The notes below the pieces were generated by a model, which was given only the letters and a program-made list of their open reading frames with translations, did no database searches and had not been told where the DNA came from. Made by a program: the position numbers and the translations under genes. Source: Dethiosulfatarculus sandiegensis (lineage in GTDB: Bacteria; Desulfobacterota; Desulfarculia; Desulfarculales; Desulfarculaceae). Taken from it: a stretch of 64,000 bases of DNA. How positions within the stretch are numbered: the stretch's first letter is position 1; every line of letters starts with the position of its first letter. The stretch covers positions 186,001-250,000 of the forward strand of contig NZ_AZAC01000001.1 of NCBI RefSeq assembly GCF_000931935.2. The letters are read 5' to 3'. Of this stretch, positions 7,996 to 16,805 are shown piece after piece.

Positions 7996-8670
7996 ATGTT
8001 TAAACACGGGTTTGAAAGAATTGACTGGGGATTGCTTGATTATAAGGAAACTCTGGGGCGCATGCTGGCCAGGCATGGCGCAAGGGTCGAGCAAAAAGTT
8101 TGTGATGCTTTGATCTGTGTTGAACATCCCAAGGTCTTCACCTTGGGGAAAAAGGGGGGACGAGAAAATGTCCTCCTGACGGATGATCAACTGAGGGAGC
8201 GGGGATATTCCCTGCACCAGGTTGACAGAGCGGGAAATGTGACTTTTCATGGCCCGGGCCAGGCAGTCATATACCTGGTGGTGGGACTTAAAGAAAGGCG
8301 GATGAGTGTTAAGGCGCTGGTAAAGGCGGTGGAGGACAGTCTTTGCCAGGTATGCGCCCATTATGGAATCAACGCAAAAGGAAACCCTGAAAAACCCGGC
8401 GCATGGGTTGGTGACAGTAAAATTGGGGCCATAGGCATGGCCATACCAAAAAAAGTTACAACCCACGGGCTTGCGTTTAATGCTAATATCGATCTGTCGG
8501 ACTTCGATTTGATCAGGCCCTGCGGCCTGGACGCAAGGACTACAAGCGTAGCGGAACAATTGGGTAAAACAATTGATTTGGGCAATTGTTTTGACCTGTT
8601 ATATGATTCACTAGCTGAAAATCTGCATCAGGCGGAAGATACTATCTCCCATGTGCCTTTAGAAAAATAA
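7996..8670 (+). CDS. lipB: Octanoyl-[acyl carrier protein]:protein N-octanoyltransferase
   Basis: LipB moves an octanoyl group from ACP to the lipoyl domains of 2-oxoacid dehydrogenases and the glycine cleavage H protein. This 224-residue protein has the family signatures: the H85-G-P-G loop in VTFHGPGQ, catalytic Lys142 in VGDSKIGAIG, and catalytic Cys176 in LIRPCG. Length is normal. lipA is not adjacent. The Shine-Dalgarno at ATG 7996 is poor, but the first conserved residues start right after it. Confidence 0.95.
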   Translation: MFKHGFERIDWGLLDYKETLGRMLARHGARVEQKVCDALICVEHPKVFTLGKKGGRENVLLTDDQLRERGYSLHQVDRAGNVTFHGPGQAVIYLVVGLKERRMSVKALVKAVEDSLCQVCAHYGINAKGNPEKPGAWVGDSKIGAIGMAIPKKVTTHGLAFNANIDLSDFDLIRPCGLDARTTSVAEQLGKTIDLGNCFDLLYDSLAENLHQAEDTISHVPLEK

Positions 8671-8747
8671 TTGACTTAATTTTTTTCGAATGGCAGGGTG
8701 TGGTTGGCGGCTTGTGAAATTGTCTAATTAATTTCCGGGTTGTATCA

Positions 8748-8774
8748 GTGAATTCGTTCATGATATGAATTCAC
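8748..8774. promoter_or_regulatory. Perfect inverted repeat upstream of the TauE/SafE gene
   Basis: GTGAATTC at 8748-8755 and GAATTCAC at 8767-8774 form perfect 8-bp arms with an 11-base centre, 88 bases before the start codon. There is no T-run, so an operator is likelier than a terminator. A second imperfect hairpin with arms AGGCTTTT and AAAAGCCT lies at about 8781-8823, in the presumed 5' leader. Confidence 0.4.
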
Positions 8775-8861
8775 ATCTCAGGAGGCTTTTTCCCTTTGAG
8801 GGGTATTTACGGGACAAAAGCCTGTTGTATTTCATAACACCTGACCCATCGGGAGGTAGCG

Positions 8862-10184
8862 ATGAGGAAAACGAGGTTAGCGGTAATAGCCATGTTGCTT
8901 GCCGCATTCATTTTGGTGCCAGCTGCGGGTGCTTTAGCCGCCGACACAGCTTCGGAATCTGCCACTCTGGTCACCGACCAGATGCCTGGCAAGATCAAGG
9001 CAGCAATTGAGAAAAGCCTTGGGGATGAGAAGCTGGCCGCCAAGACCAAGGCGGTGATCGACCCTAAAAAAGAAGCCGGTTATCTGGGAATCCCCGGGGC
9101 TCCTTCACCGACATGGTGGTATGGTCTTCTGTGGGCGATCTGGGTCGGCTGGATCTTCTCCACGGTCGGCGCTTTCGGCGGAATCATGGCTGGTGTGGGA
9201 CACATCACCATCTTCGGGCTGGCTGATTATGCCAAGGAATTCGGCAAGGGGCACCCGGTCAACAAGGCCATCACAGACTCCATCCGCGTGTCAAACCAGT
9301 GGTTGGTTGGTCTTTCCGGCCTGATTTCAAGTATTAACTACTACAAGATGGGCCGTTTGGTGCTGCCTTTGGGCGCCTGCCTGGCCATCGGTGGTGTGGG
9401 TGGATCCTGGATGGTGCCTGAACTCACCGCCGGTAAGATCTCCCTGAAGGCCTACATCGGCTACTTCGGCATCATCGTCTTCATCCTTGGTGGTTTCTTG
9501 ATTTACGAGATGAGCCCCAAGGGTCAGGCCGGTAAAAAAGCTGCCAAGGCTGCCGCCGCGGCCTTTGAAAAAGCCACCAAAGAGGGCAACGCCGCTGAGC
9601 AGGGCGTCAAGATCGTGGAAGGCAACCAGACCTTCATGTGGATCGCCCTGGTTCTGGTCGTGGCCAGCGCCTTGTGGTTCAACCTGATCAAAACACCCAT
9701 GTGGGTCGCCTACATACTGGCCATCGCCGGTTGGTCCATGACCTTCTTGATGGGCACTATTCGCTTCACCTTCTTTGGTGTCGAGTTTAAGTTCAAGGCC
9801 TTCATCCCGATGATCGGCGGTCTGTTCATTGCGGCCATCGCCTCCTTCCTGGGTATCGGCGGCGGCTTCTTGTTCGTGCCTTTCCTGACCTCCGTGGCCG
9901 GTCTGCCCATGTTCCTGGTGGCCGGCACCTCTGCGCTTTGCGTGTTGGTCGGTATGATCGTCTCCATCTTCTCCTACATGGTCGGCAAGGGCGTCGTCGT
10001 GCAGTGGAGCCTGGTGGGCGCAGAGCTGATCGGTATCTTCATCGGTTCCATGATCGGTCCCCGCACCTCCAAGTTCATCCCCGACAAATGGCTGAAGATC
10101 ATCTTTATCGTCTTGGCCTTCTACGTCGGTATCCGCTACACCTCCAAGGGCTTCCTGGGCTACAGCCTTGTGCCCCCATTCTAG
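8862..10184 (+). CDS. TauE/SafE (DUF81) family permease with signal peptide
   Basis: A 440-residue inner membrane transporter for a small anion, possibly sulfite, sulfate or an organosulfonate, by family analogy. Unusually it begins with a Sec-type signal (MRKTRLAVIAMLLAAFILVP...ALA) and about 60 hydrophilic residues that would lie in the periplasm. Roughly eight or nine membrane helices follow. The second half has the TauE/SafE signature SFLGIGGGFLFVPFLTSVAG and GPRTSKFIPDKWLKIIF. An Ala/Lys-rich loop (about residues 223-250) separates the halves. GGGAGG gives the start. A strong terminator follows, so it is probably expressed largely on its own. Confidence 0.85.
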   Translation: MRKTRLAVIAMLLAAFILVPAAGALAADTASESATLVTDQMPGKIKAAIEKSLGDEKLAAKTKAVIDPKKEAGYLGIPGAPSPTWWYGLLWAIWVGWIFSTVGAFGGIMAGVGHITIFGLADYAKEFGKGHPVNKAITDSIRVSNQWLVGLSGLISSINYYKMGRLVLPLGACLAIGGVGGSWMVPELTAGKISLKAYIGYFGIIVFILGGFLIYEMSPKGQAGKKAAKAAAAAFEKATKEGNAAEQGVKIVEGNQTFMWIALVLVVASALWFNLIKTPMWVAYILAIAGWSMTFLMGTIRFTFFGVEFKFKAFIPMIGGLFIAAIASFLGIGGGFLFVPFLTSVAGLPMFLVAGTSALCVLVGMIVSIFSYMVGKGVVVQWSLVGAELIGIFIGSMIGPRTSKFIPDKWLKIIFIVLAFYVGIRYTSKGFLGYSLVPPF

Positions 10185-10230
10185 GGAGTTGAGCGCTCGG
10201 GGTGCAATTTGACCCTGAGACCGGTATAAA

Positions 10231-10273
10231 AGCGGAGAGTGGCTTTTAGCAGGCCACTCTCCGCTTATTTTTT
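10231..10273 (+). terminator. Rho-independent terminator after the TauE/SafE gene
   Basis: The stem AGCGGAGAGTGGC pairs with GCCACTCTCCGCT (13 bp), followed by TTATTTTTTT. Confidence 0.85.
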
Positions 10274-10339
10274 TGTGGTTGTTTTTTATCACCAAAGGTT
10301 GCCTTTTGATTTGGGCGGCCGGCATGGCAAAGAGATATC

Positions 10340-10981
10340 ATGGACCCTGTTCTTTGGCTGATGCGTTGGGCTGATCCGGTTCTTATTGCTCCTTACAGAT
10401 GGTTTGATGATCCCGCCTGGGCGCTTTGGACAGGCACCGCCATTCTGACGGTTTGGTGCACCTTGATAGGTGAGCTGACTATGGGGGTGGCGTTGCGCCT
10501 CAACTGGAAATTTGTGCGCAAGAGAACCAGCGAGATGGTCAGGAGGCACAACCAGTCGGTGAATGCCTTAAGGGCGGGCGATAAAGAGCTCTACTCGGGT
10601 TTTAACAAACTGGCCAATGAGGCCTTTGGCAAAAGTTTTTTTCAGAACCTGGCCATGGGCATGGGTTCGCTCTGGCCTATATTCTTTGCGGCGGCCTGGC
10701 TGCAAGAGCGTTTTCTGGATGTGGAGTTTCCGGTGCCCGGCACTCCCTGGTACATGCCCTGGACCGGGGCTTTTGCCATGCTCTATATTCTTATCCGTAT
10801 AACTTTCGCCAAATACCTTAAAAAAAGGTTGCCCTTTTTTAAACAGACCTACCGGCTTACCAAGCTTATGGCTCCCAAAAGGCGCATGGATCTTTTGCGC
10901 CCTGAAAAATTAAGGGAAAAAAATCCGGAGCCAGGCCTGAAATCCGAAGAAAAAAAGATGACAAAAGAAACTTCCAGGTAA
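10340..10981 (+). CDS. Membrane protein with Oxa1/DUF106-like layout
   Basis: A 213-residue inner membrane protein. Predicted membrane helices lie at about 26-50, 107-125 and 137-155. Between the first two is a charged helical stretch (about 55-100) of the form KRTSEMVRRHNQSVNALRAGD...LYSGFNKLANEAFG, then GMGSLWPIFF. A helix, a cytoplasmic coiled coil, a small hairpin and a Lys-rich tail are also the plan of DUF106/EMC3-type members of the YidC/Oxa1 superfamily. I see no decisive motif, so that is inference. It lies 156 bases after the TauE/SafE gene, past the terminator, and may receive read-through. Confidence 0.6.
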   Translation: MDPVLWLMRWADPVLIAPYRWFDDPAWALWTGTAILTVWCTLIGELTMGVALRLNWKFVRKRTSEMVRRHNQSVNALRAGDKELYSGFNKLANEAFGKSFFQNLAMGMGSLWPIFFAAAWLQERFLDVEFPVPGTPWYMPWTGAFAMLYILIRITFAKYLKKRLPFFKQTYRLTKLMAPKRRMDLLRPEKLREKNPEPGLKSEEKKMTKETSR

Positions 10982-10989
10982 GGTAGGGC

Positions 10990-11018
10990 TTGACGCCTGA
11001 CAGGGGCCTTGTTAAAGT
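10990..11018 (+). promoter_or_regulatory. Promoter of porin copy 1
   Basis: TTGACG (10990-10995), a 17-base spacer and TAAAGT (11013-11018). The implied 5' leader is about 185 bases and contains a GC-rich hairpin near 11048-11075. Confidence 0.55.
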
Positions 11019-11207
11019 CCTACATGTGTGAATATACGCGCAGTGGCCGACAGGTTGGGGAACCGGTCGGCGGACATACAGCGCAGATATCACACAACCG
11101 CTGTGCCGGTCGGGAAACGGGGCGCGCCTGTCCGACTCGGTGAGCGAGGTGAAAAGGCATGGGGATGTCTTTTCACATTTTTAGAAAGGGAAAAAGGAGA
11201 AAAGGTA

Positions 11208-12317
11208 ATGAAGAAATTTTTTGTCCTGATGCTGGCCTTGGCCGCATTGGTCGCCATGAGCGTTCCCGCCATGGCCGCCGAAGCCCCGGCCCCCAGCATC
11301 GTACTCGGCGCCCGTGTTAACCAGACTCTCGGTTACCAGGGCAAGAGCGAAGAGCTCACCAAAAACGGTAAAGACGATATTACCGGTTCCTTCACCGATC
11401 TGGTGGGGAACAGCTACTTCCGCGCTAAATTCACCAGCGCCGACAAAAAAGTCGGTGTGATGACCGAAATCGGCCTGAAATCCTCTGTTGGCCTGCGTCA
11501 TGCTTACGGCTGGTACAAGATCGGCAACTGCAAGCTTCTGGCTGGTCAGACCGACAACTGGATTGGTGCTCCCTACTGGGGCGTTCACAAATTGAACGCC
11601 GCTCCCGGCGATGACTTGCTGGGTTGGGGTAAAATGTGGGCCCCCCGTCGTCCTCAGGTCCAGTTGACCTGGGAGTCCGGTTCCTACGGCGTACAGGTAG
11701 CCCTGGAACAGGCCGAAAGTGTGGACGCCGGTTCTTTTGTGGATGTGTACAACACCATCCCCCGCGCCACCGTGGCTTTCCAGTATAAATCCGATGTGTT
11801 CTCCACCACTCCCGGCTTCAACTTCGTGCAGTACAACATGGAGGGCTTGAGTGGCGGTGCTGATGACAGCTTCAACGTGTGGGCTTTCATCCTGCCCGTG
11901 AAGATCCAGGCCGGCGCTTTCAGACTGTTGGCTGAAGGTCACTACGGCGTGAACGTGGACTTCGGTTACTCCGGATATCCCAGCATGGCCCGCATGGTCA
12001 TGAAGGCTAACGGCGATTACGAAGACACCACCAACTACGGCGGCTTCCTTGAGGCCTCCTACAAGATCAACGCCCTGCGCGTTGCCTTTGGTTTCGGTTA
12101 CGAGTACTTCAGCAACGACGAGTGGAAAGACACCTTGGGCTGCAAGGAAGACAACTTCTCCCGTCAGCTGTTCTACGTGTCCTTACCTTACAAGGTGCAT
12201 CGTAACTTCATCGTTTACCCTGAGTTCAACTACCTGAACCATGGCGACAATCCTTCGACTGGTGATGATCAGGGTAACGAGTGGGTGATCGGTGTGCTGT
12301 TCCGCTTCATCTTCTAG
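11208..12317 (+). CDS. Outer membrane porin, tandem copy 1
   Basis: A 369-residue precursor with a clear Sec signal peptide (MKKFFVLMLALAALVAM, probable cleavage after AMA). The rest alternates short amphipathic strands and Gly/Asn-rich loops and ends in FRFIF; the terminal Phe is the BAM recognition residue of outer membrane beta-barrels. It should form a diffusion channel. ATG 11208 has AAAAAGGAG upstream. The longer in-frame GTG start at 11028 would add a non-signal extension and is rejected. Paralogues at 13425, 15635, 17287 and 19280 share blocks such as FRAKFTSADKKVGV, MWAPRRPQVQ and YPEFNYLNHGD. Confidence 0.88.
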   Translation: MKKFFVLMLALAALVAMSVPAMAAEAPAPSIVLGARVNQTLGYQGKSEELTKNGKDDITGSFTDLVGNSYFRAKFTSADKKVGVMTEIGLKSSVGLRHAYGWYKIGNCKLLAGQTDNWIGAPYWGVHKLNAAPGDDLLGWGKMWAPRRPQVQLTWESGSYGVQVALEQAESVDAGSFVDVYNTIPRATVAFQYKSDVFSTTPGFNFVQYNMEGLSGGADDSFNVWAFILPVKIQAGAFRLLAEGHYGVNVDFGYSGYPSMARMVMKANGDYEDTTNYGGFLEASYKINALRVAFGFGYEYFSNDEWKDTLGCKEDNFSRQLFYVSLPYKVHRNFIVYPEFNYLNHGDNPSTGDDQGNEWVIGVLFRFIF

Positions 12318-12365
12318 TAAGCGGACAAGCAGACTTTAGCATCTGCTTCTAAAGGCGCCCCAATA

Positions 12366-12401
12366 GGGAGCCGGGTTTAAGAACCCGGCTCCCCTTTTTT
12401 T
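12366..12401 (+). terminator. Terminator after porin copy 1
   Basis: GGGAGCCGGGTT pairs with AACCCGGCTCCC (12-bp perfect stem, TAAG loop) followed by seven T residues. The copy 2 terminator is nearly identical. Confidence 0.9.
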
Positions 12402-13199
12402 GTGCCGATTAAAGGTATTATGCTTGCGAAAACAAAAAATATGATCCCTGCTTTTAGGCTAAGTAACCCATGACTTATAAGTTTTCCCTTGGGAAAACCT
12501 TACAGCCTCATTAGACAATAAACCTTGACCTGTTGCTTAAAGTTCCCCTTGGTTGCGGGGCCAGTAGTAAGTAAAAAATTTCTGGATTTATATTTTATTA
12601 GTTAATATGGGTGATTTCGCTCACTAGACTGTAAAAATGGGCTGAGAAAAATTAGTGTGCATTTAACAAAATTCTCTAAGTTAAACCGAGAGGATGCTCC
12701 TTAACGGTTAGAGTTGAATAAATTTTTTGCCCAAACGGCAGGTTAAGATTGGTTTGTTGCCCTTCCATATAAAGATCATGTTAATTACATATTACGAAAG
12801 AGTACTTTTTGTAAGGCTATATAAGCTTAGCTAATAGTGATAACTATGTATAATTACAAGAAATATATTTGATTGCTCAGCTGAAAAGTATTTAGGAAAA
12901 AATTTATAATCTACTAGTTCGACCGTTAATATGGTTTAAATGGTATTTTAAATGCAGCTATAAAGTGATGAGTAGTTAGCTATAGGCAAAAGTTAAACAA
13001 AAAAACCTGCTAACTATTAATTTGAATATCGGGTAAATTAATAGATATTTATTTGCCAATCTTTTTCCGTAATGAAAATAACTATTATAAGCCAAAGAAA
13101 TAAGCAAATTTTTATTTTGAAAAATAGTTAGACTTTAGAATATAGAAATTACTAGCAAGTTAGTTCTTTAAAAGGAGCTTTATTTTTTAGTTGCAAAGG
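12402..13199. other. AT-rich spacer 1 of the porin array
   Basis: About 800 bases with no credible open reading frame and strikingly AT-rich compared with the flanking genes. It is similar along its length to the spacer after copy 2 (14610-15411), with many substitutions and small indels, for example the shared blocks CCCTTGGGAAAACCTTACAG and GTTAAACCGAGAGGATGCTCC split by changes. I see no recognised RNA family. The shared blocks may hold a long regulatory region or small RNA, or may only reflect recent duplication. Confidence 0.6.
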
Positions 13200-13229
13200 T
13201 TGACGTTTCATCAATCGCCATGCTATACG
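13200..13229 (+). promoter_or_regulatory. Promoter of porin copy 2
   Basis: TTGACG (13200-13205), an 18-base spacer and TATACG (13224-13229). The same elements are conserved before copy 3. The leader to the start codon is about 190 bases and is strongly conserved between the two copies. Confidence 0.65.
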
Positions 13230-13424
13230 TGTCGTCTAATAAGGTGCTTTTGTAAATACAAGCATTAATTTTCCATCGACAGGGCGGGGTTCCGGGTGTT
13301 CCCTCAACAACTGGTGGAGTCTCTTGAAGAAGTATTCGATCTTAGAGTGCTCCGGGGTTATCAAAAAGGAGCGTATGGTCTGAGTTGCTTCTTTAACATC
13401 ATGAATAAGGGGAGAATTAGGGAA

Positions 13425-14528
13425 ATGAAAAAATTCTTTGTGTCGGCGCTCGCCTTGGCCGCTTTGGTCGCCATGAGCGCCCCCGTAATGGCCGCTGAGG
13501 CCCCCGCCCCCAGCATCGTGCTGGGCGCCCGTGTAAACCAGACCTTTGGTTACCAGAATAAGAGCAAAGAGCTCACCACCAATGAGCAGGACAACATCAC
13601 CAAGTCCTTCGTGGACCTGCAGGGCAACAGCTACTTCCGCGCCAAATTCACCAGCGCTGACAAAAAAGTGGGTGTGCACACCGAGATCGGTCTGAAATCC
13701 ACCGTCGGTATGCGTCACGTGTACGGCTGGTACAAAATGGGCAACTGCAAGTTCTTGGCTGGTAACACCGATAACTGGGCCGGTGCTCCTTACTGGAACT
13801 ACCACAAAGCCAGCGCCGCTCCCGGCGGAGACCTGCTGGGCTGGGGTAAATTGTGGGCCCCCCGTCGTCCCCAGGTGCAGATGACCTGGAGCTCCGGCAA
13901 CTTCGGCCTGCAGTTCGCTTTGGAAAAAGCCGCTCACGTGACCTTTGTCGGCACCGACGTCTACAACAAGATCCCCCGCGCCACCTTGGGCTTCCAGTTC
14001 AAGACCGCCAGCTTCTCCACCACCCCGTCCCTCAACTTTGCTCGTTACGACTGGGAAGGCGGCCCGGCTGGTACAGATGAGAACGTAGAAGCCTGGGCCT
14101 TTATCCTGCCCGTGCAGGTTAACGCCGGCGCCTTCAAAGTCATCGCCGAGCTGCACTATGCCAGCAACCCGGCCATCGGCTGGTCCGGTTACGACGGCAC
14201 CCTGGGTCCCCTGCTGAAGCACGATGGTTCCTTCGAAGCTACCACCAACTACGGTGGTTATGTCGACGCCTCTTACAAGGTCGGCGCCCTGCGCATCGCC
14301 TTGGGCTTCGGCTATGAGCACTTCACCAACGACGCTTGGAAAGACTACGGCTTCAAGGATGATAGCTTCAGCCGTCAGCTCTTCTACCTGTCCTTGCCCT
14401 ACACAGTGCACAAAAACTTCATCATGTATCCTGAGTTCAACTACCTGAACCATGGCGACTACCCTTCGACCGGTGATGATCAGGGTAATGAGTGGGTGAT
14501 CGGTGTGCTGTTCCGCTTCATCTTCTAG
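13425..14528 (+). CDS. Outer membrane porin, tandem copy 2 (recombinant)
   Basis: A 367-residue beta-barrel precursor: Sec signal ending in VMA, mature start AEAPAPSIVLGARVNQT and terminal FRFIF. By eye it differs from copy 3 at only about 30 positions, clustered in loops (for example AAHVTFVGTDVY against AAEVDVPFADVY). From codon 345 or so to the terminator it instead follows copy 1 (PSTGDDQGNEWVIGVLF). ATG 13425 is preceded by GGGGAGAATTAGGGA. An upstream in-frame GTG (13296) is not used, because copy 3 has a 2-base deletion there that breaks the extension. It probably forms a diffusion pore like copy 1. Confidence 0.88.
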   Translation: MKKFFVSALALAALVAMSAPVMAAEAPAPSIVLGARVNQTFGYQNKSKELTTNEQDNITKSFVDLQGNSYFRAKFTSADKKVGVHTEIGLKSTVGMRHVYGWYKMGNCKFLAGNTDNWAGAPYWNYHKASAAPGGDLLGWGKLWAPRRPQVQMTWSSGNFGLQFALEKAAHVTFVGTDVYNKIPRATLGFQFKTASFSTTPSLNFARYDWEGGPAGTDENVEAWAFILPVQVNAGAFKVIAELHYASNPAIGWSGYDGTLGPLLKHDGSFEATTNYGGYVDASYKVGALRIALGFGYEHFTNDAWKDYGFKDDSFSRQLFYLSLPYTVHKNFIMYPEFNYLNHGDYPSTGDDQGNEWVIGVLFRFIF

Positions 14529-14576
14529 TAAGCGGACAAGCAGACTTTAGCATCTGCTTCTAGAGGCGCCCCAATA

Positions 14577-14609
14577 GGGAGCCGGGTTCTTAACCCGGCT
14601 CCCTATTTT
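14577..14609 (+). terminator. Terminator after porin copy 2
   Basis: GGGAGCCGGGTT pairs with AACCCGGCTCCC, followed by TATTTTT. The sequence is close to the copy 1 terminator and unlike that of copy 3, as expected from the recombination junction inside copy 2. Confidence 0.85.
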
Positions 14610-15411
14610 TGTGCTGACTAAAGGTATGATACTTGTGAAAACAAAAAATATGGTCCGTGCTTTTTGCTTAAGTAGCCCTTAATTTATAAGTTTTTCCCTT
14701 GGGAAAACCTTACAGCGTCATTAGACAATAAACAGCGACCTGTTGTTTACAATTCCCCTTGGTTGCGGGACCAGCAATAAGTAGAAAGTTTCTAGATTTA
14801 TATTTTATTAGTTAATATGAGTGGTTTCGTTCAATAGATTGTAAAAATGGGCTCAGAATAATTGGTATGCATTTAACAAAATTTTCTGAGTTAAACCGAG
14901 AGGATGCTCCCTACCGGTTAGAGTTGCATAAATTTTTTTCCAAACGGCAGGTTAAGATTGGTTTGCCACTCTTCCCCGCAAAGACAATGTTTATTACATC
15001 TTAAGATCGAGTCCTTTAAAAGGGGAAAGATAAGGTCAGTTAATTTCACTAACTATTTATAATTAAATAGAATTTCGTTATCTATTTTCTGAAAATATTT
15101 AGAAGCTGAAATATAATCTACTAATCCGACTGCTTATAAGATTTATGTTGTTTGTTGAGTATGGCTATAAAGTGAGGAATAAATAGCTATACACTGGAAG
15201 TTAAAGAAGTGAAGTGGCTGCTTACTAATTTGAACAACAGGTAAGCTAATAGATATTAATTTACCTGTTATTTTTTTGTGTAATAAAAAAAAGATTATAA
15301 GCCAAAGAAATAAGCAAATTTTTATTTTGAAGAATAGTTAGACTTAAAGGAAAAAGTAATTACTAGTAAGTTAGTCGTTCAAGAGGGGATTATATTTTTT
15401 AAGTGTAAAGG
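14610..15411. other. AT-rich spacer 2 of the porin array
   Basis: About 800 bases, AT-rich, without open reading frames, similar throughout to spacer 1. The best preserved stretches are just after the terminator, around 14880-14960, around 15300-15340 (a stretch ending in CAAATTTTTATTTTGA) and the last 100 bases before the promoter. No known RNA is recognised. Confidence 0.6.
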
Positions 15412-15441
15412 TTGACGTTTTGTCAATCGCCATGCTATACA
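15412..15441 (+). promoter_or_regulatory. Promoter of porin copy 3
   Basis: TTGACG (15412-15417), an 18-base spacer and TATACA (15436-15441), conserved with the copy 2 promoter. The -10 element is one base closer to consensus. Confidence 0.65.
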
Positions 15442-15634
15442 TATCACCTGATGATGTACTTTTGTAACTACAATCATTAATTTTCCACCGACAGGGCGGG
15501 GTTCTGGGTGCTCCCTCAACAACTGGTGGAGTCTCTTGAAGAAGTATTCGATTTTAGTGCTCCGGGGTTATCAAAAAGGAGCATATGGTCTGAGTTGCTT
15601 CTTTAACATCATGAATAAGGGGAGAATTAGGGAA

Positions 15635-16738
15635 ATGAAAAAATTCTTTGTGTTGGCGCTCGCCTTGGCCGCTTTGGTCGCCATGAGCGCCCCCGTAATG
15701 GCCGCTGAGGCCCCCGCCCCCAGCATCGTGCTGGGCGCCCGTGTAAACCAGACCTTTGGTTACCAGAATAAGAGCAAAGAGCTCACCACCAATGGTCAGG
15801 ACGACATCACCAAGTCCTTCGTGGACCTGCAGGGCAACAGCTACTTCCGCGCCAAATTCACCAGCGCTGACAAAAAAGTGGGTGTGCACACCGAAATCGG
15901 TCTGAAATCCACCGTCGGTATGCGTCACGTGTACGGCTGGTACAAAATGGGCAACTGCAAGTTCTTGGCTGGTAACACCGACAACTGGGCCGGTGCTCCT
16001 TACTGGAACTACCACAAAGCCAACGCCGCTCCCGGTGGAGATCTGCTTGGCTGGGGTAAAATGTGGGCCCCCCGTCGTCCCCAGGTGCAGTTGACCTGGA
16101 GCTCCGGCAACTTCGGCCTGCAGTTCGCTTTGGAAAAAGCCGCTGAAGTAGACGTGCCCTTCGCCGACGTCTACAACAAGATCCCCCGCGCCACCTTGGG
16201 CTTCCAGTTCAAGACCGCCAGTTTCTCCACCACTCCGTCCGTCAACTTTGCTCGTTACGACTGGGAAGGCGGCCCGATTGGTATAGATGAGAACGTCGAA
16301 GCCTGGGCCTTTATCCTGCCCGTGCAGGTTAACGCCGGCGCCTTCAAAGTCATCGCCGAGCTGCACTATGCCAGCAACCCGGGCGTGGGCTGGTCCGGTT
16401 ACTCTGCTGACCTGGGTCCCCAGCTGAAGGACGATGGTTCCTTCGAAGCTACCACCAACTACGGTGGTTATGTCGACGCCTCTTACAAGGTCGGCGCCCT
16501 GCGCATCGCCTTGGGCTTCGGCTATGAGCACTTCGCCAACGACGCTTGGAAAGACTACGGCTTCAAGGAAGACAGCTTCAGCCGTCAGCTTTTCTACCTG
16601 TCCTTGCCCTACACAGTGCACAAAAACTTCATCATGTATCCTGAGTTCAACTACTTGAACCATGGCGACAGCCCCGTCGACGGCGACGATCAGGGCAACG
16701 AATGGGTGCTGGGCATCCTGTTCCGCTTCATTTTCTAA
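15635..16738 (+). CDS. Outer membrane porin, tandem copy 3
   Basis: A 367-residue precursor with signal peptide MKKFFVLALALAALVAM, cleavage after VMA, beta-strand repeats and a terminal FRFIF. It is the closest relative of copy 2 over most of its length but ends in its own C-terminus (SPVDGDDQGNEWVLGILF), and its downstream DNA differs from that of copies 1 and 2. The single Cys in GNCKF is conserved through the array. Promoter, 190-base leader and Shine-Dalgarno match copy 2. The role is a diffusion pore, with the solute unknown. Confidence 0.88.
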   Translation: MKKFFVLALALAALVAMSAPVMAAEAPAPSIVLGARVNQTFGYQNKSKELTTNGQDDITKSFVDLQGNSYFRAKFTSADKKVGVHTEIGLKSTVGMRHVYGWYKMGNCKFLAGNTDNWAGAPYWNYHKANAAPGGDLLGWGKMWAPRRPQVQLTWSSGNFGLQFALEKAAEVDVPFADVYNKIPRATLGFQFKTASFSTTPSVNFARYDWEGGPIGIDENVEAWAFILPVQVNAGAFKVIAELHYASNPGVGWSGYSADLGPQLKDDGSFEATTNYGGYVDASYKVGALRIALGFGYEHFANDAWKDYGFKEDSFSRQLFYLSLPYTVHKNFIMYPEFNYLNHGDSPVDGDDQGNEWVLGILFRFIF

Positions 16739-16769
16739 GAAGCGTCGCTTAGATACATAAAAGCACCCA

Positions 16770-16805
16770 ATAGGGGTCAGAGCCTAGCTCTGACCCCTAT
16801 TTTTA
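16770..16805 (+). terminator. Terminator after porin copy 3
   Basis: ATAGGGGTCAGAGC pairs with GCTCTGACCCCTAT (14-bp perfect stem, CTA loop), followed by TTTTTA. Confidence 0.88.

Larger units (their letters stand above)
12250..16680 (+). repeat. Tandem segmental duplication, two units of about 2.21 kb
   Basis: Unit 1 runs from the 3' end of porin 1 through spacer 1 to near the 3' end of porin 2, and unit 2 from there through spacer 2 to the matching point of porin 3. Equivalent points are 2210 bp apart (start codons 13425 and 15635; promoters 13200 and 15412 differ by 2212). The last 80 bases of porin 2 and its terminator match porin 1, whereas its body matches porin 3. That places the exchange at about 14430-14460. 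Confidence 0.75.

Noticed and set aside
13296..13424. N-terminal extension of porin 2 from an upstream GTG
   Set aside because: Copy 3 has a 2-base deletion in the same leader that breaks the frame, and the signal peptide starts at the downstream ATG.
13236..14453. 405-codon frame antisense to porin 2 (and its equivalent over porin 3)
   Set aside because: Repetitive Val/Gly/His-rich shadow of the porin codon pattern. The sense genes have signal peptides, ribosome binding sites and terminators.
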